A stretch of DNA of 64,000 nt from CAJXSN01 sp947492235 (GTDB lineage: Bacteria; Pseudomonadota; Alphaproteobacteria; Sphingomonadales; Sphingomonadaceae). The notes below the pieces were generated by a model, which did not search any database, was not told where the DNA came from, and worked only from the letters and a program-made list of their open reading frames with translations. The position numbers were made by a program, and so were the translations under genes. Location of the stretch: NCBI RefSeq assembly GCF_042492175.1, contig NZ_CP170453.1, forward strand, positions 868,001-932,000, written 5' to 3'. Shown here one piece after another: positions 1 to 9,609 of the stretch (positions within the stretch are counted from its first letter, which is position 1; each line of letters begins with the position of its first letter).

Positions 1-102
1 GATCAATTTGAGAATGCCTTCGAAGGAAGCGCGCAAAATAGCCTAATGCTGCATGTTGGACGATGGCAAAAATAAGCAGTGCGGCAGCGAGGTAATGGAA
101 AA

Positions 103-1269
103 TCACCCCGCCGCCCCGATCAATTCGCGCCCGATCAGCATGCGGCGGATCTCGTTAGTGCCTGCGCCAATATCGAGCAGCTTGGCATCGCGCATGTAGC
201 GCTCCACCGGCCAGTCGAGCGTGTAGCCTGCGCCGCCCAATGCCTGCACCGACTCGGCAGCAACACGGAAAGCATTCTCGCTCGACAGCAGGATCACGCC
301 TGCCGCGTCGAACCGCGTCGTCTGCCCGGCATCGCAGGCCTTCGCCACAGCATAAACATACGCCCGCGCCGATTGCAGCGCGACATACATGTCCGCCACC
401 TTCGCCTGCATCAGCTGGAAGCTGCCGATGGGTTTGCCGAACTGCTTGCGCTCGCGCAGATAGGGGATGACCGTGTCGAGGCACGCCTGCATCACGCCCA
501 GCTGGATGCCGCTCAGCACCACGCGCTCGTAATCCAGCCCGCTCATCAACACACCCACGCCGCCGCCAACGGCGCCCATCACGTTTTCTTCGGGCACTTC
601 GCAATCGTCGAACACCAGCTCTGCGGTGGGCGAGCCCTTCATGCCGACTTTCTCGATCTTCTGGCCGATAGAGAAGCCGGGCATATCCTTTTCGATCAGG
701 AAGGTTGTGATGCCGCCGCTGCCGCCGTTCGGGTCGGTGCGGGCATAGACCACCAGCGTGTCGGCCTCAGGCGCATTCGTGATCCAGAACTTCGTGCCGT
801 TGAGGATATAGCCGCCCTGCACGGCCTCGGCCTTCAGCTTCATCGAGACGACATCGGATCCTGCGCCCGCCTCGCTCATGGCCAGCGACCCGACATGCTC
901 GCCGCTGATCAGCTTGGGCAGGTATTTCGCCTTCTGCTCGTCATTGGCCCAGCGGGCGATCTGGTTGATGCACAGGTTGGAATGCGCGCCGTAGCTCAGG
1001 CCCACGCTGGCGCTCGCCCGGCTGATTTCCTCGCACGCAATCACATGCTCCAGATAGCCAAGCCCCAGCCCACCATCCGCTTCCGGCACCGTGATCCCGT
1101 GCAGGCCCAGCTCACCCATTTGCGACCACAGTTCGCGCGGGAACCAGTCCTCGCGGTCGACCTTCTCTGCCAGCGGGGCGATCTGCTCGTCGGAGAACCG
1201 CCCCGTGGTCTCGCGGATCATTTCCGCTGTCTCGCCAAGCTGAAAATCGAAATCGGGGGTCGCGCGCAT
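103..1269 (-). CDS. ivd: Isovaleryl-CoA dehydrogenase
   Basis: FAD-dependent acyl-CoA dehydrogenase of 388 residues, of the isovaleryl-CoA type that turns isovaleryl-CoA into 3-methylcrotonyl-CoA in leucine breakdown and passes electrons to ETF. The protein shows the family segment GLSYGAHSNLCINQI (about 105-120), the FAD/substrate motif SEAGAGSD and the C-terminal block QALGGAGYTLDW. The catalytic glutamate of IVD sits in an internal helix and is present here as LDYERVVL near residue 245; other acyl-CoA dehydrogenases carry it close to the C terminus. The frame is open to 1395, but the ATG at 1269 has AGGAGAG just upstream, so I reject the longer N terminus. Partner genes of leucine catabolism are not in view and may lie to the left. 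Bases 1-102 hold nothing I can identify. Confidence 0.93.
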   Translation of the reverse strand: MRATPDFDFQLGETAEMIRETTGRFSDEQIAPLAEKVDREDWFPRELWSQMGELGLHGITVPEADGGLGLGYLEHVIACEEISRASASVGLSYGAHSNLCINQIARWANDEQKAKYLPKLISGEHVGSLAMSEAGAGSDVVSMKLKAEAVQGGYILNGTKFWITNAPEADTLVVYARTDPNGGSGGITTFLIEKDMPGFSIGQKIEKVGMKGSPTAELVFDDCEVPEENVMGAVGGGVGVLMSGLDYERVVLSGIQLGVMQACLDTVIPYLRERKQFGKPIGSFQLMQAKVADMYVALQSARAYVYAVAKACDAGQTTRFDAAGVILLSSENAFRVAAESVQALGGAGYTLDWPVERYMRDAKLLDIGAGTNEIRRMLIGRELIGAAG

Positions 1270-1452
1270 GGTCTCTCCTGCGCCCGCTGAAATGTGCGGG
1301 CTTTCTGGCGAAGCCGCATAGCAAGGTGGCCCCTTTCCGCAAAGCAGAGCCTGCACCTGAAAAATAAGAATCGAGTAAAAACAATGGAGGTTCATTGGGT
1401 TACTTGCGACGCGCGATCATTTCTGTATGCGATTTTCCGAATGAAGGAATCG

Positions 1453-2979
1453 ATGCGCGTGCAAGCAGTACCCACCGCCCCATGGCCCGAAGGCAAGGCC
1501 CCCGATCCTGCCAGAATGGAAGACGCCGTCCGCTTGCCGGTGCTCGCAGGCTTTGGCGTCGATGCGCTGGAGGACGATGCCGAGCTGGAGCGGATCACGC
1601 AGTTTGCCGCGCGCCTGTGCGATACGTCCAGCGCGATGGTCTCTATCGTCGAAGAAGACCGGCAACGGTTTCTCGCTCGCGAGGGGATGGAAGCAAGGGA
1701 AACGCCCCGTCCCGTGAGCTTTTGTGGGCATGCCATGTTGGGCAATGATGTGATGGTGGTGCCCGACGCGCTCGAGGATCCCCGCTTTGCCGACAATCCG
1801 CTGGTTACCGGTGAACCGAATATCCGTTTCTATGCCGGGGCACCGCTGATCAGCAGCGAGGGGGCGCCCATCGGGGCCCTGTGCATCAACGATACTCTGC
1901 CCCGGCCCGATGGTTTGACCGCGCTGCAGGAGGAGGGGCTCAAGGTCCTGCGCGATGCCGTAATGCGCCGCCTCCATGCCCGTCGCCGCGATCTGGTCGC
2001 GGATGCCGAGCTGGAAACCAGCCAGAACCGGCTGAGCGCACTGGCGGATTCCATTCCCGATATTGCCTGGTCCGCCGATGCCTCTGGCGAAGCGAATTTC
2101 TTCAATCGCCGATGGTATGAATTTACCGGGATCAATCCCGACGATGCGCCAAGCAACGAGGGGGCATACGAGGTCTTCCACCCGGATGACAACGCCGCCT
2201 ACCGCGATGCGTGGGATACAGCTCTCGCCTCAGGCGAACCCTTCGAGCAGGAATTCCGTGTGCGCCGTGCGGATGGCACGTGGCGCTGGATGCTGAGCCG
2301 GGGGCTGCCGGTGCGCGACAGTGCGGGCGATGTGACCCAATGGTTCGGCACGTTGACCGATATCGACGACAACCACCGGCGGTCGGAAAGCCGGGATTTG
2401 CTGGCCAAGGAGCTGTCCCACCGGATCAAGAACATCTTTGCGGTCGTGTCCGGCCTTGTCATGCTCAGGGCACGCAACCGGCCCGAGCTCAAGGAATTCG
2501 CCAGCGAATTGGGTGAAGCCATCCGGGCGCTGGGCCGCGCGCATGATTTTGTCCGCCCGCTAGGCAGCGAAAAGGGCAGCGAATTGCGCGGATTGCTCGA
2601 CGTGCTGATGGCCCCCTACGGCATCGGCGAGGGCAAGCAGGTGGAGGTGCATGGCGCGACGGTGAAACTGGGCAAGCGCGCAGCCACGCCGCTGGCGCTG
2701 ATCTTCCATGAACTTGCGACCAATTCGGCCAAATACGGTGCCCTCTCGCGGGAGGAAGGGCGGGTCAGCATTGATCTCGCAGAACGGGGCGACACGATCC
2801 TGATCGACTGGAGCGAAATAGGCGCTCCCGCAGCGGCGCCGCCCGAAACTGCGGGCTTCGGTTCGCAATTGCTGGATATGAGCGTGAAGTCGCAGCTCGA
2901 CGGATCGATGGACCGCGAATGGGGCAAGGACGGGCTGAAAGTGCGCCTGTCGCTACCCACCAAATCTCTGGCTCTGTGA
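1453..2979 (+). CDS. GAF-PAS sensor histidine kinase, HWE family
   Basis: Soluble sensor kinase of about 508 residues with no membrane segment. A GAF-like domain (about 35-175, with SFCGHAML and FYAGAPL) is followed by a PAS domain with PAC motif (about 195-310, DIAWSADASGEANFFNRRWYEF split across it). The kinase core is of the HisKA_2/HWE type: phospho-acceptor His in LSHRIKNIFAVV near residue 322, N-box FHELATNSAKYGALS near 417, and the C-terminal W-G-DGLKVRLSLP end. The frame is open from 1294 and also contains ATG codons at 1384 and 1441; I chose 1453 because AAGGA lies 5 bases before it. HWE kinases in sphingomonads often feed the general stress response; that role is only an inference here. 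The stop codon overlaps the start of the transporter gene, so kinase and transporter are translationally coupled. Confidence 0.88.
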   Translation: MRVQAVPTAPWPEGKAPDPARMEDAVRLPVLAGFGVDALEDDAELERITQFAARLCDTSSAMVSIVEEDRQRFLAREGMEARETPRPVSFCGHAMLGNDVMVVPDALEDPRFADNPLVTGEPNIRFYAGAPLISSEGAPIGALCINDTLPRPDGLTALQEEGLKVLRDAVMRRLHARRRDLVADAELETSQNRLSALADSIPDIAWSADASGEANFFNRRWYEFTGINPDDAPSNEGAYEVFHPDDNAAYRDAWDTALASGEPFEQEFRVRRADGTWRWMLSRGLPVRDSAGDVTQWFGTLTDIDDNHRRSESRDLLAKELSHRIKNIFAVVSGLVMLRARNRPELKEFASELGEAIRALGRAHDFVRPLGSEKGSELRGLLDVLMAPYGIGEGKQVEVHGATVKLGKRAATPLALIFHELATNSAKYGALSREEGRVSIDLAERGDTILIDWSEIGAPAAAPPETAGFGSQLLDMSVKSQLDGSMDREWGKDGLKVRLSLPTKSLAL

Positions 2980-3740
2980 CGGCTCCTGCCGCCTTTCTTC
3001 GGTTCGAGGCGGTAGAGAAGCGATACGGCCCCGTAGTCGCGGTGGGTGATGTCTCGCTGGATATCGCCCAAGGGTCTTTCACCGCGCTGGTCGGGGCGTC
3101 GGGATCGGGCAAATCGACCTTGCTGAAAATGGTCAACCGGCTGGCGGAGCCGACGTCCGGCCGCGTGCTGCTCGCTGGGGAGGATGTAACCGGCCTGCCT
3201 GCGCCCGCGCTGCGTCGCCGGATCGGCTATGTCTTCCAGTCCATCGGCCTGTTCCCGCATATGGATGTTGCCCGAAATATCGGCATCGGACCGCGCATCG
3301 CCGGGGCCTCGCTGGACGAGGCACGGATTACAGAATTGCTCGAAATGGTGGAGCTGGACGGTAGCTATTCCGACCGCATGCCGTCCGAATTGTCGGGTGG
3401 TCAGCGCCAGCGCATCGGTGTGGCGCGTGCTCTTGCGGGCGATCCGGAATTGCTGCTGATGGACGAGCCGTTCGGCGCGCTCGATCCTGTTACCCGCGAT
3501 GCCCTCGGCAAGCGGGTGCGCGGCCTGCATCAGAAGCTGGGCCTGACCAGCGTGATGGTCACGCACGACATGGCCGAAGCACTGCTGCTGGCCGACCGGG
3601 TGCTGGTGATGGACGCCGGACACATCGTGGCGGATGAAACGCCCGGGTCCTTGCTGGAGGGTGCAGGCGGCGATGTGGCGCAGGAACTGGTGGCAGTCCC
3701 CCGCAATCAGGCGCGGCAATTGGCGAAGCTCGCTCCATGA
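2976..3740 (+). CDS. ABC transporter ATP-binding protein, glycine betaine/osmoprotectant type
   Basis: ATPase subunit, 254 residues, of the OpuCA/ProV-like group. Walker A is GASGSGKST (about 40-48), the Q-loop region follows, the ABC signature is LSGGQRQRIGVARAL (about 138), Walker B is LLLMDEPFGALDP (about 158) and the switch histidine is in VTHDMAEA. It lacks the CBS domains found at the C terminus of several osmoregulated members. I start it at the GTG that overlaps the kinase stop (GTGA); an in-frame ATG-like start at 2919 would lie deep inside the kinase gene and add residues unlike the family. The next gene starts inside this stop codon (ATGA), so the three genes form one tight operon. 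Confidence 0.92.
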   Translation: MTAPAAFLRFEAVEKRYGPVVAVGDVSLDIAQGSFTALVGASGSGKSTLLKMVNRLAEPTSGRVLLAGEDVTGLPAPALRRRIGYVFQSIGLFPHMDVARNIGIGPRIAGASLDEARITELLEMVELDGSYSDRMPSELSGGQRQRIGVARALAGDPELLLMDEPFGALDPVTRDALGKRVRGLHQKLGLTSVMVTHDMAEALLLADRVLVMDAGHIVADETPGSLLEGAGGDVAQELVAVPRNQARQLAKLAP

Positions 3741-5281
3741 GCGATGTTTTCTCCACCATGCTGGGGCTGGGTGACAAGCTGGCGGCCCATGTCCTGCTGG
3801 CCGCTTCCGCGCTGGCGCTGGGCATTATCGTAGCGCTGCCGCTGGCCGTGTGGGCCAGCCGTAATGCCGCTGTCGCACGCATTGCGCTGGGTTTTGCGAG
3901 CCTTGTCCAGACAGTGCCTGCGCTGGCGCTGCTGGCGCTGTTTTTCCCGATATTGCTGAGCCTGAGAGCAGTGTTTGGCGAGGGGCTGCCGACGCTCGGC
4001 TTCCTCCCCGCGCTCCTCGCTCTGGCGCTCTACGCCTTGCTCCCGATCCTGCGCAATGCGGTCACCGCGCGCGAGCATATGGCCCCCGGCGTGCTGGAAG
4101 CAGCGGACGGTGTGGGCATGACGCCTGCGCAGAAGTTGCGGCTGGTCGAAGCTCCGCTGGCCGCGCCCTATGTGATGGCGGGCATTCGCACTGCCGCTGT
4201 CTGGACCATCGGCGCAGCGACGCTTTCCACCACTATCGGGCAGCCCTCGCTGGGCGATCCGATCTTTGCCGGATTGCAGACACAGAACTGGACGCTGGTG
4301 CTGGCGGGATGCCTCGCCTCTGCAGCGTTGGCGCTGGTCGCGGATGCGCTTCTGGGCATGGTGGAACGCGGCTTTGCGAAAGGCCGGCCGGCCCTGATAC
4401 GCGGCGGAGCGAGTGCCGCGTTGCTAGGCGTGGCAGCGGCTTTGTGGGCGACTTTCGGCACGGCGGGCGACCGCAACGACACCATCACCATCGGGGCCAA
4501 GGGGTTTTCAGAACAGTACATTCTCGCCCGCCTGATCGGGCAGCGTCTGGAGGGCGAAGGTTACAGCGTAGAATACCGCGACGGGCTTGGCTCAGCCGTG
4601 GCGCACAGCGCGGTCGCCAGTGGATCGGTGGATGTGCTGGTCGATTATACCGGCACGATCTGGGCCAATATGATGAAGCGCACGGACAATCCCGACCGTG
4701 ACGCGATGCTGGAAGAAATCACCGCTTGGGAAAGCGAGACCAGCGGCGCATTGGTGCTCGGCCGAATGGGTTTCGAGAACGCGTACGGGCTGGCGGTGCG
4801 GCAGGATTTCGCAAACGCACGCGGGCTGGAAACCATTGGCGATCTAGCTGCGATTGCGCCCCAATTGGCAATCGGCGGAGACCCGGAATTTTTCGAGCGG
4901 CCCGAATGGATTGCGGTGCGGGATGCCTATGGCCTGCGGTTCGCGCAAACACGCAATTTCTCACCCACCTTCATGTACAACGCCCTGCAATCGAACGAAG
5001 CGCAGGTGATCGGCGCGTACACTTCGGATGGCCGGATCGCGGCGGACAATCTCGTTATTCTGGAAGACCCGGAAAGCGCGTTCCCGAACTACGATGCAAT
5101 CCTGCTGATGAGCCCCGAAGCGGGGCAGGATGCCGCTCTGGTTGAGGCGCTGCGCCCGCTGGTCGGAGCGATCGATGTCGAGGCAGTGCGCGCGGCCAAT
5201 CTCTCGGTCGACCGGACCGACGGCGACAAGCTGACCCCGGCAGAGGCAGCCCGCGAACTGGCCGACAATCTGGGGCTATAG
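3737..5281 (+). CDS. ABC permease fused to its substrate-binding protein (OpuC/EgtU-like)
   Basis: Single protein of 514 residues joining two transporter parts. The first 220 residues are a membrane permease with five or six hydrophobic helices and the EAA-type loop around TPAQKLRLVEAPLAAPYVM. After a further hydrophobic segment (near 225-240) comes a periplasmic binding domain of the OpuAC/glycine-betaine class, starting TITIGAKGFSEQYILARL and including YRDGLGSAVAHSAV, VDVLVDYTGT and the interlobe YNALQSNEAQVIGAYTSDGR. Fused permease-binding proteins of this class transport quaternary amines; some members (EgtU) import ergothioneine, so betaine, choline, carnitine or ergothioneine are all possible. 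The ligand cannot be told from the sequence by eye. It is the last gene of the kinase-transporter operon. Confidence 0.9.
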   Translation: MSDVFSTMLGLGDKLAAHVLLAASALALGIIVALPLAVWASRNAAVARIALGFASLVQTVPALALLALFFPILLSLRAVFGEGLPTLGFLPALLALALYALLPILRNAVTAREHMAPGVLEAADGVGMTPAQKLRLVEAPLAAPYVMAGIRTAAVWTIGAATLSTTIGQPSLGDPIFAGLQTQNWTLVLAGCLASAALALVADALLGMVERGFAKGRPALIRGGASAALLGVAAALWATFGTAGDRNDTITIGAKGFSEQYILARLIGQRLEGEGYSVEYRDGLGSAVAHSAVASGSVDVLVDYTGTIWANMMKRTDNPDRDAMLEEITAWESETSGALVLGRMGFENAYGLAVRQDFANARGLETIGDLAAIAPQLAIGGDPEFFERPEWIAVRDAYGLRFAQTRNFSPTFMYNALQSNEAQVIGAYTSDGRIAADNLVILEDPESAFPNYDAILLMSPEAGQDAALVEALRPLVGAIDVEAVRAANLSVDRTDGDKLTPAEAARELADNLGL

Positions 5282-5282
5282 C

Positions 5283-5723
5283 CTAGCTGGCCTTGCGCCA
5301 GAGCTGCGTCTGGCAGAATGGGCCGATGCAGCCCTTCACTTCCAGCACATTGGCGCTCTTGCGGCGCACAACGCTGCGATAGCTTTTGCCATTGCGCGGA
5401 TCATAAATCGTCCCGCGCCAGACATTGCCGTCCTTTTTGAAACCGGACAGCAGCGGCGTACCCAGCAGCTTGCGTTTGCGCAGTTTCGGGTTGGGGTTGT
5501 TGACATCGCGCTGGTCCACGCCGCCTTCGGGCGTGACCAGATATTTGCTCAAGCGCCCGCAATAGGTCGAGCCACATTTTGCCACGGTAACGACCGCATC
5601 ACGCTCCTCCGTCATCCAGCGCCCGGTGATCGGGTCGGCGGCAAAGGCGGGGGCGGACACGGCACTGGCGATCATTGCAGCTGCAATGGCAAGCGGGCCG
5701 GATTTGCGGAAAATGGTTGGCAT
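5283..5723 (-). CDS. DUF2147 secreted protein
   Basis: Exported protein of 146 residues. The first 29 or so residues are a typical signal peptide ending in SAVSAPAFAA, after which the DUF2147 fold begins with DPITGRWMTEERDAVV. Conserved family features are visible: the GRW start, a cysteine pair in CGSTYCGRLSK, the KLLGTPLLSGFKK region, GTIYDPRNGKSYRS and the C-terminal CIGPFCQTQLWRK with two more cysteines. Four cysteines suggest disulfides in the periplasm. The function of DUF2147 is not established. AAGGAG lies 12 bases before the ATG. It faces the permease gene with a gap of one base and lies downstream of the methyltransferase gene on the same strand, 90 bases away. Confidence 0.88.
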   Translation of the reverse strand: MPTIFRKSGPLAIAAAMIASAVSAPAFAADPITGRWMTEERDAVVTVAKCGSTYCGRLSKYLVTPEGGVDQRDVNNPNPKLRKRKLLGTPLLSGFKKDGNVWRGTIYDPRNGKSYRSVVRRKSANVLEVKGCIGPFCQTQLWRKAS

Positions 5724-5813
5724 CGTGAAGCTCTCCTTATGCGCCTGATACGCATGAGCACGCCGATCGGTTACAGGCCACGCGATGAACCTGCGCAGAA
5801 CTGGCGCGGGGCT

Positions 5814-6887
5814 TCAGGAACCGAAACCCGCCCCGCCGTGCCAGCCGTGCCCGGTCAGGCCCATCACCTTGAACAAAGCGCCCATCTGGTCGGCTTCCAC
5901 CAGCCGGTCGCGCGCGGCGCGCAAATCCTCGGCATGATGCGGGGCGGCCTGTGACAGAGCCTGCGTGCGCGCATCGATGCCCAGTGCCTGCAGCCACGCG
6001 CCCTGCTCCACCGTGCCAATCCAGCACACCTCGCGCGATTGGGCAATGCGGGCGAGCGTGCCGAACTCCACGAGCGCCGTCAGATCGGCCTCGCCCGGCA
6101 TCGCCAGCGGATCGACCTTCTGATGACCGCGCACTGCCTGCAATGTCGAGCCTGCTTGCAGCTCGGCATGGCCGTAATCGAACAGCAGCGCCGCGCCGCC
6201 CTGATCGGACAGGCGCCCGGCCAGCTCGTACATCACCGCTGCCTGGGCGGGCGAAGTTTCGAGGATGGTGCCATCCTCGGCATCGCGCCAATCCTCCGGC
6301 ACGGCGGCATCCATCGGGCGGTTTCCGGCAGCGAAGACAAACGCGTCTTCCTGCAGCGCAATCTCGCGCTCGCGCCAGCCATCGGCGGTCTTGACCATCT
6401 GCCGGACAGGCAGCGCATCGAGAAATTCATTGCCGACAATCAGCAACGGATCATCGGGCGGCAGGGTGGACAGATCGTCGTGATAGCGCGCGCCCGGCAC
6501 CGCCTCCTGCTGCACTTCCTTCAGCGCGCTCGACCCTTCCACGAAATGCACTTCAGGCTCCAGCCCATAGCGTTTCATCGCCCTCAGCGCGTCCTTTGCC
6601 AGCGTTCCGCGCCCCGGCCCCAGCTCGACATAGTGGACATAGTCCGGCTTTCCCGAATTGATCCACACATCCGCCAGCCACAGCCCTATCAGTTCCCCGA
6701 ACATCTGGCTGATTTCCGGCGCGGTAACGAAATCGCCGCCCTGCCCTAGCGGATCGCGCGATGCGTAATAGCGAGTGTTGCTCTCCCCCATATACTGGGT
6801 CAGCGATATCGGCCCGGTGTTGCGGATAAGCCGCCGGAAAATCGTGCCCAGATCATCGGGCTCTGTGCTTGAACCGGCTCCGTTCAT
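5814..6887 (-). CDS. Class I SAM-dependent methyltransferase, MidA/NDUFAF7 family
   Basis: Protein of 357 residues in the MidA family (DUF185), the relatives of mitochondrial NDUFAF7, which methylates an arginine of a complex I subunit. The SAM-binding site is YVELGPGRGTLAKDAL (about 85-100), preceded by the family block GDFVTAPEISQMFGELIG, and the conserved NEFLDALPVRQ and LFDYGHAE motifs follow. The bacterial substrate is not known with certainty. The frame is open upstream, but the ATG at 6887 overlaps the lgt stop by four bases (ATGA), fixing the start and making the two genes a coupled pair. Confidence 0.88.
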   Translation of the reverse strand: MNGAGSSTEPDDLGTIFRRLIRNTGPISLTQYMGESNTRYYASRDPLGQGGDFVTAPEISQMFGELIGLWLADVWINSGKPDYVHYVELGPGRGTLAKDALRAMKRYGLEPEVHFVEGSSALKEVQQEAVPGARYHDDLSTLPPDDPLLIVGNEFLDALPVRQMVKTADGWREREIALQEDAFVFAAGNRPMDAAVPEDWRDAEDGTILETSPAQAAVMYELAGRLSDQGGAALLFDYGHAELQAGSTLQAVRGHQKVDPLAMPGEADLTALVEFGTLARIAQSREVCWIGTVEQGAWLQALGIDARTQALSQAAPHHAEDLRAARDRLVEADQMGALFKVMGLTGHGWHGGAGFGS

Positions 6888-7774
6888 GCGGCGGGTGTGG
6901 GCTGCGTTTCTGCCGCCTTGGGCGCTGCCACACCCAGCGCCGGACGCCGCAGAGCGCGGATTATGAAGAACAGTCCTACAGCGATCATCGGGATGGTCAG
7001 CCACTGCCCCATGGATAGCCCCGTCCGCTCCGCAAAATCGGCGAGCTGCTGGTCAGGCTGGCGGAAGAATTCGTTGAAGAAGCGCGCGAGACCCATGCCC
7101 AGCGTGAATACGCCGACCAGCAGGCCAGGTCGCCAGCGCGCGCGCGTTTGCCAGAACAACAGCATCAGGATGACGAGTAGAACCAGCCCTTCAAACGTCG
7201 CCTGATAGAGCTGGCTTGGATGGCGCACCACTTCGCCGCCGGCGGGGAAGATCATCCCCCATGGCACGGTCGTTTCGCGGCCCCACAGCTCGCCATTGAT
7301 GAAGTTCGCCAGCCGCCCCAGCAGCATGCCCATAGGCACGCTGACTGCGATGTAATCGCACACCCGCAGAAAGCTAAGCTTGCCGCGCCGCGTAACAAAG
7401 GCAATCGCCGCCAGCACGCCAAGCAGCCCGCCATGAAAGCTCATCCCGCCGGTCCAGACTTTCAGGATTTCCAGCGGGGTGGACCACAATTCGGGCTGGT
7501 AAAACGTCGCGTAGCCCAGCCGCCCGCCCAGAATGACGCCCAGCGTGCAGTAGAAGAACAGATCGTCCGCATGGTCCTGCGCCAGCGGGGCACCGGGTGC
7601 CTTGATCATCTTCGACATATGCCAATAGGCGAAGATAATCCCGATCAGATAGGCCAGCGAATAATAGCGCAGCGTCATGAAGCCGAGATCGATGCCCGGT
7701 CTTAGGCCCAATTCGGCCCAGCGGATCGGTTCTACAGCAGCCCCGATGACGGATACGGCCCATAGTGACAGCAC
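6884..7774 (-). CDS. lgt: Prolipoprotein diacylglyceryl transferase
   Basis: Integral inner-membrane enzyme of 296 residues that moves diacylglycerol from phosphatidylglycerol onto the lipobox cysteine of prelipoproteins, the first step of lipoprotein maturation. The Lgt signature GRLANFINGELWGRETTVPW is present near 140-160, and the MSFHGGLLG and HPSQLYQA motifs are also intact. Seven or so hydrophobic helices can be seen. The start is a GTG with AAGGGG about 9 bases upstream. The window holds several lipoproteins that would be its substrates (pstS, 47891, 48313, 54944, 62481). Its stop overlaps the start of the MidA-type gene, and it is divergent from the acyl-CoA ligase over 143 bases. Confidence 0.96.
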   Translation of the reverse strand: MLSLWAVSVIGAAVEPIRWAELGLRPGIDLGFMTLRYYSLAYLIGIIFAYWHMSKMIKAPGAPLAQDHADDLFFYCTLGVILGGRLGYATFYQPELWSTPLEILKVWTGGMSFHGGLLGVLAAIAFVTRRGKLSFLRVCDYIAVSVPMGMLLGRLANFINGELWGRETTVPWGMIFPAGGEVVRHPSQLYQATFEGLVLLVILMLLFWQTRARWRPGLLVGVFTLGMGLARFFNEFFRQPDQQLADFAERTGLSMGQWLTIPMIAVGLFFIIRALRRPALGVAAPKAAETQPTPAA

Positions 7775-7917
7775 GTGGCAAACCCCTTAGAAGCGTGGCC
7801 AACTATCAGCGTGGCCGCGTCTCGGAAAACTCATTGCCGCCTTGGCACAGGGCGGCTGTGTGGGGAACCCCAAGGGGCGGATATGCGCTGGAGAAACACC
7901 AAGGAGAGAAAAACCCA

Positions 7918-9605
<1,688 letters not shown>

Positions 9606-9609
<4 letters not shown>

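Noticed and set aside
79..1290. Long plus-strand ORF of 403 codons opposite ivd
   Set aside because: It is antisense to a well-recognised dehydrogenase and has the Ala/Arg/His-rich look of a shadow frame in GC-rich DNA.
1282..1301. Hairpin GCCCGC/GCGGGC before ivd
   Set aside because: Short, without a T tract or known regulator; could occur by chance in GC-rich DNA.
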